Assembly (NCBI RefSeq): GCF_015767275.1
Contig: NZ_JADWMY010000004.1
Location: 124,001-188,000, forward strand
DNA length: 64,000 nt
Source of the DNA: Herbaspirillum sp. AP02
GTDB taxonomy: Bacteria; Pseudomonadota; Gammaproteobacteria; Burkholderiales; Burkholderiaceae_D
Direction: 5' to 3'
Part shown: piece by piece, positions 48,933-58,392 of the stretch
How the letters are laid out: every line of letters starts with the position of its first letter
Position numbering within the stretch: position 1 is the stretch's first letter
Made by a program: the position numbers and the translations under genes
Notes under the pieces: model-generated
What the model saw: only the letters and a program-made list of their open reading frames with translations
Databases searched by the model: none
What the model was told of the DNA's origin: nothing

Positions 48933-49610
48933 TCAATGCGTGGCGGCGTGTTCGCCAGTGGCGGTGAGTTCGCCACGTTCCAGCGTCAGGGTGTCGTCCG
49001 GCAGGTCGCGCAGGAGGCTGCGATTGGATTCGGTCACCACCACGCAGACCTCGCTGTCGATCTCGCGCAGGCGGCGCAGCGATTCGCCATACTGCGTGGC
49101 CAGTACCGGCGCCAGTCCCTGAAAGGGTTCATCGAGCAGCACCAGCCGGGTGCCTGCCATCAGGGCCCGGCCCAGCGCGGCGATCTTGCCCTGCCCGCCC
49201 GAGAGCGCCGCGCCCGAGCGCGGCAACATCTCCTTCAACTGCGGTACGACTTCCACCGCCTTCTGCAGGCGGCGGTCGATCTCGCTGCGCGGCAGGCCCA
49301 GCACGTCGCAGGGCAGGCGCAGGTTTTCCTCCACCGTGAAGGTCGGGAACATGACCCGGTCCTCCGGTGCATAGCCGATGCCCAGCGCGGCGCGGCCGTG
49401 GGCCGGCAGCGTGCCCAGGTCGCGGCCATCGAAGCTGATGCTGCCCTCCTGCAACGGCAGCAGGCCCATGACGGCGCGCAGCAGCGTGGTCTTGCCGGCA
49501 CCATTGCGGCCTACCACCGCCAGCAGGGCGCCGGCCGGGAATTCGGTCTCGATGTGACGCAGTACCGTGATGCCGGCGATGCGCGCACTGATGCGATTGA
49601 TCTTCAGCAT
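48933..49610 (-). CDS. ABC transporter ATPase, LivF type
   Basis: 225 residues, one of two ATPases of a branched-chain-amino-acid-type (HAAT) importer. Walker A GRNGAGKTTLL, signature LSGGQGKIAALGRAL (atypical GQGK), and Walker B LVLLDEPFQGLAP. It begins one base after the LivG-type gene ends. The substrate is set by the binding protein at 52272 and is probably not a simple amino acid here, because the operon encodes CoA-linked acid degradation. Confidence 0.92.
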   Translation of the reverse strand: MLKINRISARIAGITVLRHIETEFPAGALLAVVGRNGAGKTTLLRAVMGLLPLQEGSISFDGRDLGTLPAHGRAALGIGYAPEDRVMFPTFTVEENLRLPCDVLGLPRSEIDRRLQKAVEVVPQLKEMLPRSGAALSGGQGKIAALGRALMAGTRLVLLDEPFQGLAPVLATQYGESLRRLREIDSEVCVVVTESNRSLLRDLPDDTLTLERGELTATGEHAATH

Positions 49611-49611
49611 C

Positions 49612-50352
49612 TCATTCCCCTATCACGTTGCGGCGGATGTCCGGATTACCCAGCACCTCCTGCGGCTTGCCGTCGGCCGCGATGCGCCCGGAGATCCAGG
49701 CCGCCACGCGGGTGGCGTAGCGGGTCACGATATCGACGTCGTGCTCCACGAAGATGGAGGTGATCTTTTGCTCGTCGAGCACACGCATGATGATGGCCAT
49801 GAGGCCATGCTTCTCTTCGGTGGAGACGCCGCTGGTGGGCTCATCCATGATCAGCAGCTTGGGCTGCAGCACCAGGGCCATGGCGATGTCGAGCAACTTG
49901 CGCTGGCCTTCGGGCAGCAGCGAGCAAGGGTCGTCGGCGCGCTGGCGCAGGCCGACCAGTTCCAGGATGCGGTCGATCTCGCTCTCCGGCAGTACCCGCG
50001 CCAGCGGCGTCCACAGACGCAGCACGCCGTTGCGCCCAGCGGCGGCCAGGCGGATGCAGTCTCGCACCGAATGCTCCAGGAACAGCTGCGGCAACTGGAA
50101 CGAACGCCCGATGCCGCGCTGGACGATGGCGCGCGGCGTCATACGGGTGATGTCACCGCCATCGAAATGCACGCTGCCGCCGGTGGGCCGGATGAAACCG
50201 GTGCAGATATTGATGAAGGTGGTCTTGCCGGCACCGTTCTGGCCAATCACGGCCAGGCGCTCACCGGCCTGTAATTCGAAGTCGATGCTATCGGCTACCA
50301 CCACCCCGCCGAAAGCCAGTTGCAGGCCCCGGGTCTGTAACAATGCACTCAT
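49612..50352 (-). CDS. ABC transporter ATPase, LivG type
   Basis: 246 residues. Walker A GQNGAGKTTFINICTG, GIGRSFQLPQLF, a divergent signature LLPEGQRKLLDIAMAL (LSGGQ replaced by LPEGQ, as in many LivG proteins), and Walker B LLIMDEPTSG. The ATG at 50352 overlaps the LivM-type stop by four bases (ATGA). Works with the LivF-type ATPase and the LivM/LivH-type permeases. Confidence 0.92.
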   Translation of the reverse strand: MSALLQTRGLQLAFGGVVVADSIDFELQAGERLAVIGQNGAGKTTFINICTGFIRPTGGSVHFDGGDITRMTPRAIVQRGIGRSFQLPQLFLEHSVRDCIRLAAAGRNGVLRLWTPLARVLPESEIDRILELVGLRQRADDPCSLLPEGQRKLLDIAMALVLQPKLLIMDEPTSGVSTEEKHGLMAIIMRVLDEQKITSIFVEHDVDIVTRYATRVAAWISGRIAADGKPQEVLGNPDIRRNVIGE

Positions 50353-51338
50353 GAACGCAACTCCTTGACGACGGCGCTGGCCTGCTCGCCCTTGTCCGCA
50401 TGCTGACGACGCGGGCGGGCCTTGGGAAACAGCAGGCCAGACAAGCCGCTGGGAATGAAGAACACCAGCCCGATCAGCACGAAGCCCAAGACCATCTGCC
50501 AGGCGCCGGTAAAGAGCGCGGCCGAGTAGAGCTTGACGAACTCGAACACCACCGCCCCCAGGAAGGCGCCGACCGGATGGCCCACGCCGCCCAGGATGGC
50601 AATGAAGACGATCTCGCCCGAACGCACCCAGTAGCCCATCTCGGGCGTGACCAGGCCCTGCATCAGCGCGAACATGGCACCGGACAGACCGCACAGCGCG
50701 GCCGAGAACACGTAGCCGATCCACAGTGCGTGGTTGGACGAGAGCCCGATGTATTCCAGGCGCGTCTCGTTGGTCTTCACTGCCGCCAGCGCCTGGCCGG
50801 CGATGGAGCGCTGGTAGCGCTGCACCAGCGCCGCCACCAGGACCGACAACAGCACCGCCACCACCAGCAGCGCGGTCTCGAAACCGTCGCGGTCGAGCTG
50901 CATGCCGAAGAAGGTCGAGCGCGCCAGGCGGATGCCGTCGGTGCCGCCGGTCCAGCTATAGAACTTGCCGAGGATGGAGAACAACACCATCGACAGCGCC
51001 AGGTTGAGCATGCCGAAGAAGATGGCCCGGTAGCGCACCACGAACAGGCCGATCACCATGCCCATGAGCGCGCCGCACAGCGCCCCCGCCAGCAGCAGCA
51101 CGGCACTGTCCAGCTGCGGCACGGCGCGCGCCAGGAAGGCCGCCACATAACCGGCGGCACAGGAAAACATCGCATGACCGAACGACAACTGGCCGGCGCG
51201 GATCAGGATCGAGACCCCCAGGGCCGCCACGCCGAAGCTGGCGGCGATCACCACCGGCGTCTTCAGCCAGGGGAAGGCCAGCGGGGCCAGCAGTGCCAGC
51301 AAGGCCAGCACCAGGCCGGCAAGATTGGCTCGCGTCAT
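50349..51338 (-). CDS. ABC transporter permease, LivM type
   Basis: 329 residues with about nine hydrophobic segments, including the permease signature region GQLSFGHAMFSCAAGYVAA. The start at 51338 is decided by a strong GAGGAGGG ribosome-binding site; longer readings are not real. It overlaps the LivH-type gene by one base (TGATG) upstream and the LivG-type gene by four bases downstream. Confidence 0.93.
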   Translation of the reverse strand: MTRANLAGLVLALLALLAPLAFPWLKTPVVIAASFGVAALGVSILIRAGQLSFGHAMFSCAAGYVAAFLARAVPQLDSAVLLLAGALCGALMGMVIGLFVVRYRAIFFGMLNLALSMVLFSILGKFYSWTGGTDGIRLARSTFFGMQLDRDGFETALLVVAVLLSVLVAALVQRYQRSIAGQALAAVKTNETRLEYIGLSSNHALWIGYVFSAALCGLSGAMFALMQGLVTPEMGYWVRSGEIVFIAILGGVGHPVGAFLGAVVFEFVKLYSAALFTGAWQMVLGFVLIGLVFFIPSGLSGLLFPKARPRRQHADKGEQASAVVKELRS

Positions 51339-52243
51339 CACACCCTCCTCGCTTGTGCCACGGAAAACAGTCCCTGCGGACGCAACAGCAGCACCAGCAC
51401 CATGATCAGGTAGGGCACCAGCACCTCCAGCTCGGGTTGCAGGTAGATCGCGAAGGAGCGCGCCAGGCCGATCAGCAGCGCCGTCACCAGCGTGCCCTCG
51501 ATCTGGCCCAGCCCGGCAGTGGCCACCACGGCAAAGGACAGCACGATCATCTCGGCGCCGATGCCTGGCACCAGCGAAGTCGTGGGCGAGGCCAGCGCAC
51601 CGCCCAGCGCGCCCAGCATGGAACCGGCCACGAAGGTCAGCAGGCAGATGCGCTTGGCGTCGATCCCCATGGCGGTCGCCACTTCGCGGTGGTGCGCCAC
51701 CGCCACGATCTGGCGACCGGTACGACTGGACCTGAGGAACCAGCGCAGTCCCACGAACACCACCAGCGCCACGCCCGGCAAGACCATCAACTGGTAGCGG
51801 GTATAGGTGATGCCCAGTATCTCGGCCACGCCCAGGTAGTTGACGATGTCCGAGACGAAATACGGCTGGGCGCCCCAGATCATGCGCTGCAGGTCCTCGA
51901 AGATCATGAAGGCGGCAAAGGTCACCAGCAATTGCAGGATCTGCTCCTTGTCGTAGAGCCGGCGCAGCAGCAGCACTTCCATCACGCTGCCCAGCAGTGC
52001 GCCGATGACCAGCGCCGCCAGCACCAGCCACAGGAAGGACCAGGCCGGCGAGAGCCCGCGCGAGACCGCCCACAGCCCCAGCGTGGCGGCGAAATAGCCG
52101 CCGAAGGCATACAGGCTGCCATGCGCCATGTTGAGGATGCGCATGACGCCGAACACCAGCGTCATGCCCAGCGCCACCAGGAACAGCAGCGCCGCATAGG
52201 AGATGCCGTCGAGCACCGCCAGCAGGAATAATTCCTGATTCAT
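51338..52243 (-). CDS. ABC transporter permease, LivH type
   Basis: 301 residues with about eight hydrophobic segments. Typical start: LDGISYAALLFLVALGMTLVFGVMRILNMAHGS region, then REVATAMGID coupling loop and GLGQIEGT. Pairs with the LivM-type permease. The binding-protein gene precedes it by 28 bp. Confidence 0.93.
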   Translation of the reverse strand: MNQELFLLAVLDGISYAALLFLVALGMTLVFGVMRILNMAHGSLYAFGGYFAATLGLWAVSRGLSPAWSFLWLVLAALVIGALLGSVMEVLLLRRLYDKEQILQLLVTFAAFMIFEDLQRMIWGAQPYFVSDIVNYLGVAEILGITYTRYQLMVLPGVALVVFVGLRWFLRSSRTGRQIVAVAHHREVATAMGIDAKRICLLTFVAGSMLGALGGALASPTTSLVPGIGAEMIVLSFAVVATAGLGQIEGTLVTALLIGLARSFAIYLQPELEVLVPYLIMVLVLLLRPQGLFSVAQARRV

Positions 52244-52271
52244 GATCTTCTTTCCCGAAACGTTGGCGTGC

Positions 52272-53582
52272 TTACTTCAGCGCGGGATAAGTCTTGATGC
52301 GTGCATCCTTGAGGATCTCGGGCTTGATCGTCTTCACCCAGTCCACCGACTTCTGGCCCATCGGGGCGATCGCCATCTCGGCCGGGTAGATCTCGATCTT
52401 GTCCAGGATCGGGAAGGGATAAGCCGCTACCTTCCTGGTGGTCCCCAGCAACTGGTCTTCCAGGCCCTGGCCATCGTCGCGGATGGTGACCTGGTCGGTC
52501 AGGCCGCGGAACTTCAGGCCATGCATGGCCTCGGCCAGTTGCTCGGTGCTCGGCCACTGGCCTTTGTTGGCCTTGATGGCCTTGTCATAGCCGGCGACCA
52601 GTCCATCCAGAGCCTGGATCATGTGGTACACCGAATAGATCGGATAGGCGCCGGTCTTGGCCTTGAACTTCTCGACAAAGCCCTTGAGCTTGGGATCGTC
52701 CTTCAACTCCGGATGCAGGAAGTAATGGTCGCCACGCGCGCCGATGATCACGCCATCGGGCAAGGTCGTCCCCAGTCGCTCCAGCGAGCTTTCCGCCAGC
52801 GGCAGGATGAACTGGGAATTCTTGATCAGACCGCGCTGGGCCGACTGGCGCACGAAGGTGTCGAGGTCGCCGCCCCAGGAGGTGGACAGGATCACGTCCG
52901 GCCGCAAGGCCTGCAGACGGCTGATCTCGGTCGAGAAATCGGAAGCGCCGAACTTGGGGAAGAGCTCCGCCACCACCTTGACGTCGGGTTTCAGCACCTT
53001 CAAGGTCTGGGAGAACAGTTCCCAGGAGTCACGTCCCCAGGCATAGTCCTGGTTCACCACGGCGATGGTCTTGAAGTTGGGTTTCTGGCGCAGCAGGTAG
53101 AGCACGCTGGCCACCATTTCGGTGGTGGCATTGGCCTGGGTACGCACCACGTACTTGTAGCGGCGCTCCTCCAGCACCTTCTCGGTACCGCAATCCCAGA
53201 GGATGTTGAGCACCTTCAGGTCTTCGGCCACCGGCGCCAGCGTGTTGCAGCTACCGCTGGAGATCGAGCCCAGCATCACGCGCACGTTCTGCTCCTGCAC
53301 CACGCGGCGATACTCGGAGAGCAGCTTGTCACCGCCCACCCCCTCATCGATGAAGGTCGGCACTACCTTCACGCCATTGATGCCGCCTTTGGCATTGAGG
53401 TCGTCGAGATACAGCTCGGCCGCCTGCTTGGCCGGCACGCCGAATACCGAGGCCGGGCCGGAGATGAAGGTGGTGATGCCGATCTTCAGTTCGGCCGGTT
53501 TCGACTGAGCCTGTACTGCCCCCGCCAATGCCAGCGCGGACACTGCTGCCAGCATGGTGCTGATGATTTTCTTCTTGAACAT
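52272..53582 (-). CDS. ABC transporter substrate-binding protein (LivJ/LivK-like)
   Basis: 436 residues, type 1 periplasmic binding fold, with a signal peptide (MFKKKIISTMLAAVSALALA, cut near VQAQ). Mature start LKIGITTFISGPASVFG is typical. First gene of the importer module, with a strong AGGAGG ribosome-binding site. It has its own 121 bp leader containing three 10 bp tandem repeats, so the importer may have a separate promoter. The substrate is inferred to be the acid that the neighbouring CoA enzymes degrade. Confidence 0.9.
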   Translation of the reverse strand: MFKKKIISTMLAAVSALALAGAVQAQSKPAELKIGITTFISGPASVFGVPAKQAAELYLDDLNAKGGINGVKVVPTFIDEGVGGDKLLSEYRRVVQEQNVRVMLGSISSGSCNTLAPVAEDLKVLNILWDCGTEKVLEERRYKYVVRTQANATTEMVASVLYLLRQKPNFKTIAVVNQDYAWGRDSWELFSQTLKVLKPDVKVVAELFPKFGASDFSTEISRLQALRPDVILSTSWGGDLDTFVRQSAQRGLIKNSQFILPLAESSLERLGTTLPDGVIIGARGDHYFLHPELKDDPKLKGFVEKFKAKTGAYPIYSVYHMIQALDGLVAGYDKAIKANKGQWPSTEQLAEAMHGLKFRGLTDQVTIRDDGQGLEDQLLGTTRKVAAYPFPILDKIEIYPAEMAIAPMGQKSVDWVKTIKPEILKDARIKTYPALK

Positions 53583-53648
53583 ATCTCCTCCTGTTGATGG
53601 GACCTCGGCGCCATGGCCTGTCCATGGCGGTCTCTACGATGCGATCTT

Positions 53649-53682
53649 CTTGTGTGCTCTTGTGTGCTCTTGTTTGCTCTTG
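53649..53682. repeat. Three 10 bp tandem repeats upstream of the importer operon
   Basis: TGTGTGCTCT at 53651, again at 53661, and the variant TGTTTGCTCT at 53671. They lie about 70-100 bp before the binding-protein start. The 10 bp period puts the copies on the same face of the helix, as expected for cooperative protein binding. Confidence 0.6.
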
Positions 53683-53703
53683 CCAGCTAACGCGTGCGCC
53701 GCT

Positions 53704-54543
53704 TCAATCCACCAGCCTGCCGGCCTGGTGCAGGAACTTCTCCGCCTGCAAAATCACCGGCTTGTCGATCATCTTGCCCTTGAGCGAAATGGCACCGCCG
53801 TCGCTGTGGCGGACCGCTTCCATGACTTCCTCGGCCCAGGCCAGCTCGGCCTCGCTGGGCATGAATCCCTGCCTGACCGTGGCCACCTGCCGCGGGTGAA
53901 TGCACAGCTTGGCGCCGAAGCCCAGGCGCCGCGCCCGCTGCACCATGCGCGCCAGGAAGGTATCGTCATCGAAGGCGGTGGTCACGCCATCGATGGGCGG
54001 CGCGATCCCACCCAGGCGCGAGGCCAGCACCATCTCCACGCGGAAATGCGCCAGCTCTTCCTCTTCCGGGCCGCATTGCATGCCCAGATCCACCTGCGCA
54101 TCGATGGAGCCAAAGGCCAGTCGCTGTACCCCTGGCACGGCAGCAATGGCGCGCATGGCGGCCAGCCCGGCAGCACTCTCGATCAGGGCGATCAGGCCAC
54201 GTCCCGTGCCCAGGCCACGCGCAATGACCGACAGAGCCTTGGGTTCCTCGGCCTTGGGCAACACGATGCCGGCCAGCGGTAGCGTGGAGAAGGTACTCAG
54301 GTCCTCGGCATGCCAGACCGTATCGGCGGCGTTGACGCGCACCCACAGGCTCGGCTGCGGCCCGCTCTCACGCAGCCAGCGCGCCAGGGTGGCGCGTGCC
54401 TCTTCCTTCTGCGGCAGGGCCACCGCGTCTTCCAGATCGACGATGACCGCATCGGCGCCACTGGCCAGGGCCTTGGCATAGCGATCGGGCCGGTTGGCCG
54501 GCACGAACAGGTAGCTGCTGGCCGTGACGATCTGCGGGGCCAT
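53704..54543 (-). CDS. CitE-like CoA ester lyase (putative citramalyl-CoA lyase)
   Basis: 279 residues, HpcH/HpaI-CitE superfamily. Signature parts: YLFVPANRPDRYAKAL at the start, ADAVIVDLEDAVALPQKEEAR (Mg-binding Asp/Glu) and VLPKAEEP. The ATG at 54543 overlaps the CoA-transferase stop by one base (TGATG). Next to a hydratase and a family III CoA-transferase this is the pattern of the itaconate pathway, where the lyase splits (S)-citramalyl-CoA into pyruvate and acetyl-CoA (Ccl). Malyl- or other beta-hydroxyacyl-CoA lyase activity is the alternative. Confidence 0.85.
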   Translation of the reverse strand: MAPQIVTASSYLFVPANRPDRYAKALASGADAVIVDLEDAVALPQKEEARATLARWLRESGPQPSLWVRVNAADTVWHAEDLSTFSTLPLAGIVLPKAEEPKALSVIARGLGTGRGLIALIESAAGLAAMRAIAAVPGVQRLAFGSIDAQVDLGMQCGPEEEELAHFRVEMVLASRLGGIAPPIDGVTTAFDDDTFLARMVQRARRLGFGAKLCIHPRQVATVRQGFMPSEAELAWAEEVMEAVRHSDGGAISLKGKMIDKPVILQAEKFLHQAGRLVD

Positions 54544-55733
54544 CACACGGCCCCCCGTTCGCGCAGCGCGGCGATGCGGCTGGCGTCATAGCCGAGGTGC
54601 GCAAGGATGGCATCGGTATGCTGACCCAACGCCGGAATAGCCTCCATGCGATAGTCGTAGCTGTCGTTGACACCTGGCGGCAGCAGCGCGGGCAGCGGCC
54701 CCGCGGGCGAGCCGATCTCGGCCCAGCGCGCCCGCGCCGCCAGTTGCGGGTGCTCCCACAGGTCTTGCATGGTATTGACGCGCGAATTGGCGATCTGGGC
54801 CTGGTCCAGCCGCGCCACGACCTGCTCGGCCGTCATGTCGGCAAACATCGCCAGGATCAGGCGGCGCAGGGCATCGCGATTTTCGTGACGGCGCGAATTG
54901 TTGGAGAAGCGCTCGTCACCGGCCAGCGCCGCATCCTGCAGCACCACCTCGCAAAACACCTTCCACTCGCGCTCGTTCTGCAGGCCCAGCATGACGGTCT
55001 TGTCATCGCCCGTGGTAAAGGGGCCATAGGGATAGATGGTGGCGTGCTCGGCGCCCGATCGCACCGGTGCCGACGCCCCCTGGTAGGCGTAGTACAGCGG
55101 GAAGCTCATCCACTCGGTCAAGGCCTCCAGCATGGACAGGTCGATGTGGCTGCCACGGCCGTCTCGGCCACGCTTGATCAGGGCCGCCAGGATATTGGAA
55201 TAGGCATACATGCCGGCGGCGATATCGGCAATCGAGCAACCGGCCTTGACCACCTCCTCGCGCGTACCGGTCACCGCGAGAAACCCGGCCTCGCTCTGGA
55301 TCAGCAGGTCATAGGCCTTCTTGTCGCGATAGGGCCCATCTTCGCCATAGCCGGAGATGTCGCAGACGATCAGGCGCGGATGCTTCTGCTGCAGCGCCGC
55401 CGCCGACAGGCCCAAGCCGGCAGCCGCGCCCGGCGCCAGGTTCTGCACCAGGACGTCGGCCTCCTGCAGCAGCTGGTCGATGATGCGCTTGCCCTCCTCG
55501 TCCTTGAGGTTCAGGGTCAGGCTTTCCTTGGAACGGTTGGTCCAGACGAAGTGCGAGGACAGGCCGCTGACGCGGGTGTCGTAGCCGCGTGCGAAGTCAC
55601 CCACGCCTGGACGTTCGATCTTGATGACACGCGCACCCAGGTCGGCCAGTTGGCGCGTGCAGAACGGCGCGGCAATGGCGTGTTCCAGGCTGATGACGGT
55701 GATGCCCTCCAGCGGGCGATTGGCTTGCGACAT
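54543..55733 (-). CDS. Family III CoA-transferase (CaiB/BaiF; putative itaconate CoA-transferase)
   Basis: 396 residues. Family features: LEHAIAAPFCTRQLADLGARVIKIE at the start (split by use of short motifs GARVIKIERPG), the catalytic Asp in KKAYDLLIQSEAG, and GRGSHIDLSMLEA. It would activate a dicarboxylate by CoA transfer, probably from succinyl-CoA. ATG at 55733 has a GAGGAT site; a TTG six bases upstream is not needed. In P. aeruginosa the itaconate CoA-transferase (Ict, PA0882) is of this family and sits next to the lyase, as here. Confidence 0.87.
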   Translation of the reverse strand: MSQANRPLEGITVISLEHAIAAPFCTRQLADLGARVIKIERPGVGDFARGYDTRVSGLSSHFVWTNRSKESLTLNLKDEEGKRIIDQLLQEADVLVQNLAPGAAAGLGLSAAALQQKHPRLIVCDISGYGEDGPYRDKKAYDLLIQSEAGFLAVTGTREEVVKAGCSIADIAAGMYAYSNILAALIKRGRDGRGSHIDLSMLEALTEWMSFPLYYAYQGASAPVRSGAEHATIYPYGPFTTGDDKTVMLGLQNEREWKVFCEVVLQDAALAGDERFSNNSRRHENRDALRRLILAMFADMTAEQVVARLDQAQIANSRVNTMQDLWEHPQLAARARWAEIGSPAGPLPALLPPGVNDSYDYRMEAIPALGQHTDAILAHLGYDASRIAALRERGAV

Positions 55734-55784
55734 GGTCAATCCTCGTGACGGTCAGTGCAGTCGATGGGCAATGTGGTCGATAAC

Positions 55785-57188
55785 TCAGAACAGCTGGTCC
55801 AGCGTCCGCTGTTCATGCAGATGCCAGGCGCGGGCGATGATGCGGCTCACCTCCTCGTCGCTGGCCGCGCCGGAGAAGGCGATCAGCTTGGCCGCCTTGT
55901 GTTCCAGTTCGGGCCGCGACAGGGTGTTGTCGGGGTCGCCCTTGGGGACGTCCACGGCGGCCGAGAAGTGCCGGCCATCGGTGGTCTCGACTTCCACCCG
56001 CCCCAGCCAGCGTGCCGGATAGGCGCCATCGACCTCGTCATCGAGGCTCATGCGCACCTTCTGGCGGAACTGCGCCACGCGCGGGTCCTGCAGGGCCTGC
56101 TGTTCGAATTCGCCCAGCCCGGCCTGCTGGTGGACGGCGATCAGGCCCAGCACGGTGCCCATGGAAAACTTGGCCTGGTGCACCGTCTGCGGATCGACCA
56201 CCGGCCCCAGCACATCGATGGCGCCCTGATGCACGCGGGTATTGACGGCGGCAATCTGGTCGTGGCGCAGGCCTTCGCGCTGCATCAGCAACTGCAGGGC
56301 ATCAGCGGCCGGATGCGTATGCCGGCAAGAGGCGTGGAACTTGAAGGAGGTCTCGGCGGTGGCCCAGCGCGTACCCAGGCCATCGGTCAGCCGGCTGACA
56401 TCAGCGTCGGACGACATGCCGGCGGCCATGCCCTGCGCGCCCTCCAGGATGCGTTGCGCGCCGGTGAAACCATCGCGCGTCAGGTAGGCGGCCAGCAAGC
56501 CATCGGCGGCGGCCTTGCCGGTGTGCAGCTGCTTGGAATCGGCGGCGTCGCGCAGGAACTCCCACAAACCCGCCGCCTGCGTACCCGCCGTCCCCAGCGC
56601 ATGCAGGAACAGCGATACATCGAAGCCCATCAGCTTGCCCACCGCCACGGCCGCGGCCAGCGTACCGACCGTACCGGTGGTGTGGAAGACACGGTAGTGC
56701 GAGCGCCCCATGAATTCGCCGATGCGGATGCCCGCCTCGTAACCGGCGACGGCCGCCACCAGCAGGTCCGCGCCTGACTTGCCCAGGTCCTGGGCCGCCG
56801 CCAGCGCCGCCGGGAAGACCACCGCCGCCGGATGGAACACCGAACCGTTATGGACGTCGTCCTGCTCCACCAGGTGTGAAGAGGCGCCATTGACCAGCGC
56901 CGCAAAGTAAGGCGAGGTACCGCGCCGGCTGGTGAGGATGGTGGCGGGTCCCTGCTGCGGCCCCATGGTGGCGGCATAGCGTTCGATGATCCCGATCTGG
57001 CGCGCGCCCTTGCCGGCCAGCGCCGAGGCAAACCAGTCCAGGAACAGGTCTTCGGTACGGGCGATCACCGCCGGCGGGATGTCCTGGTAGCGCAGGCCCG
57101 CCAGGAAGGCGGCCAGGGTGCGCGAAGGATGGTCGGCCGCGTTGACGTTTTCTGCACCACCGGATGAGGTTTTGCTGGCTGCCTGCAT
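55785..57188 (-). CDS. MmgE/PrpD-family protein
   Basis: 467 residues. The family covers 2-methylcitrate dehydratase and cis-aconitate decarboxylase (IRG1/CadA). Typical features: EDLFLDWFASALAG, VNGASSHLVEQDDVH, HPAAVVFPAALAAAQ, FHTTGTVGTLAAAVAVGKLMG, and KFHASCRHTHPAADAL. PA0881 of the P. aeruginosa itaconate cluster is of the same family. The exact reaction is not established from sequence; dehydration or isomerisation of a branched acid is plausible. The acyl-CoA dehydrogenase gene ends 8 bp upstream of the start. Confidence 0.88.
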   Translation of the reverse strand: MQAASKTSSGGAENVNAADHPSRTLAAFLAGLRYQDIPPAVIARTEDLFLDWFASALAGKGARQIGIIERYAATMGPQQGPATILTSRRGTSPYFAALVNGASSHLVEQDDVHNGSVFHPAAVVFPAALAAAQDLGKSGADLLVAAVAGYEAGIRIGEFMGRSHYRVFHTTGTVGTLAAAVAVGKLMGFDVSLFLHALGTAGTQAAGLWEFLRDAADSKQLHTGKAAADGLLAAYLTRDGFTGAQRILEGAQGMAAGMSSDADVSRLTDGLGTRWATAETSFKFHASCRHTHPAADALQLLMQREGLRHDQIAAVNTRVHQGAIDVLGPVVDPQTVHQAKFSMGTVLGLIAVHQQAGLGEFEQQALQDPRVAQFRQKVRMSLDDEVDGAYPARWLGRVEVETTDGRHFSAAVDVPKGDPDNTLSRPELEHKAAKLIAFSGAASDEEVSRIIARAWHLHEQRTLDQLF

Positions 57189-57196
57189 GATGGACC

Positions 57197-58363
57197 TCAG
57201 AAGGAACGTGGCAGGCCGAGGATGTGCTCGGCCACGTAGGAGAAGATCAGGTTGGTCGAGATCGGCGCCACCTGGTACAGGCGCGTCTCGCGGAACTTGC
57301 GCTCGACGTCGTATTCGCAGGCGAAGCCAAAGCCGCCGTGGGTCTGCAGGCAGACATTGGCCGCCTCCCACGAGGCCTTGGCCGCCAGGTACTTGGCCAT
57401 GTTGGCCTGGGCACCGCAGGCCTGGCGCGCATCGAACAGCTCACAGGCCTTGTAGCGCATCAGGTTGGCGGCCTCGATCTCGATGTAGGCGTCGGCAATG
57501 GGGAACTGCACGCCCTGGTTCTTGCCGATCGGACGGTCGAACACCACGCGCTCATTGGCGTATTGCGTGGCCTTGTCGATGAACCAGTAGCCGTCGCCGA
57601 TGCATTCTGCCGCGATCAGGGTGCGCTCGGCATTGAGGCCGTCGAGGATGTACTTGAAGCCCATCCCTTCCTCGCCGATCAGGTTCTCGGCCGGGATGTC
57701 CAGGTTGTCGAAGAAGAGCTCATTGGTCTCGTGGTTGACCATATTGAGGATGGGCCGTACTTCCATGCCATGGCCGATGGCCTCCTTGAGATCGACGATG
57801 AAGATGGACATGCCCTCGGACTTCTTCTTCACCTGGTCCAGCGGCGTGGTACGCGCCAGCAGGATCATCAGGTCCGAATGCTGGATGCGCGAGATCCACA
57901 CCTTCTGCCCGTTGACCACGTAGCGGTCGCCCTTCTTCACCGCCACCGTCTTGATGCGCGTGGTATCGGTGCCGGTGGTGGGCTCGGTCACGCCCATGGA
58001 CTGCAGGCGCAATTCGCCGGTGGCGATCCTGGGCAGGTAGAGCTGCTTCTGCGCCTCGGAGCCATGCCGCAAGAGCGTGCCCATGTTGTACATCTGCCCG
58101 TGGCAGGCGCCAGAATTACCGCCGGTGCGGTTGATCTCTTCCATGATGACCGAGGCTTCGGTCAGGCCAAGGCCGGAACCGCCATACTCCTGCGGGATCA
58201 GCGCGGCCATCCAGCCGGCGCGGGTCAGGGCATCGACAAACTGCTCGGGATAGCCGCGGGCCTCATCGACCTTGCGCCAGTATTCCGGCGGGAAGGTATT
58301 GCACAGATCGCGCACGGCATCGCGCAGATCGCCATAAGCGTCATTGGGCGCCTGATAGGACAT
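57197..58363 (-). CDS. Acyl-CoA dehydrogenase
   Basis: 388 residues, FAD-dependent. Family features: IPQEYGGSGLGLTEASVIMEE (split), GVTEPTTGTDTTRIKT, WISRIQHSDLMI, FDNLDIPAENLIGEEGMGFKYI, and the C-terminal QTHGGFGFACEYDVERKFRE. Candidate substrates in this context are succinyl- or methylsuccinyl-CoA-type esters; methylsuccinate would give mesaconyl- or itaconyl-CoA. It is the second gene of the operon, 29 bp after the hydratase. Confidence 0.9.
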   Translation of the reverse strand: MSYQAPNDAYGDLRDAVRDLCNTFPPEYWRKVDEARGYPEQFVDALTRAGWMAALIPQEYGGSGLGLTEASVIMEEINRTGGNSGACHGQMYNMGTLLRHGSEAQKQLYLPRIATGELRLQSMGVTEPTTGTDTTRIKTVAVKKGDRYVVNGQKVWISRIQHSDLMILLARTTPLDQVKKKSEGMSIFIVDLKEAIGHGMEVRPILNMVNHETNELFFDNLDIPAENLIGEEGMGFKYILDGLNAERTLIAAECIGDGYWFIDKATQYANERVVFDRPIGKNQGVQFPIADAYIEIEAANLMRYKACELFDARQACGAQANMAKYLAAKASWEAANVCLQTHGGFGFACEYDVERKFRETRLYQVAPISTNLIFSYVAEHILGLPRSF

Positions 58364-58392
58364 GGATGGGTCTCCGAAAAAAGTATCTGTCG

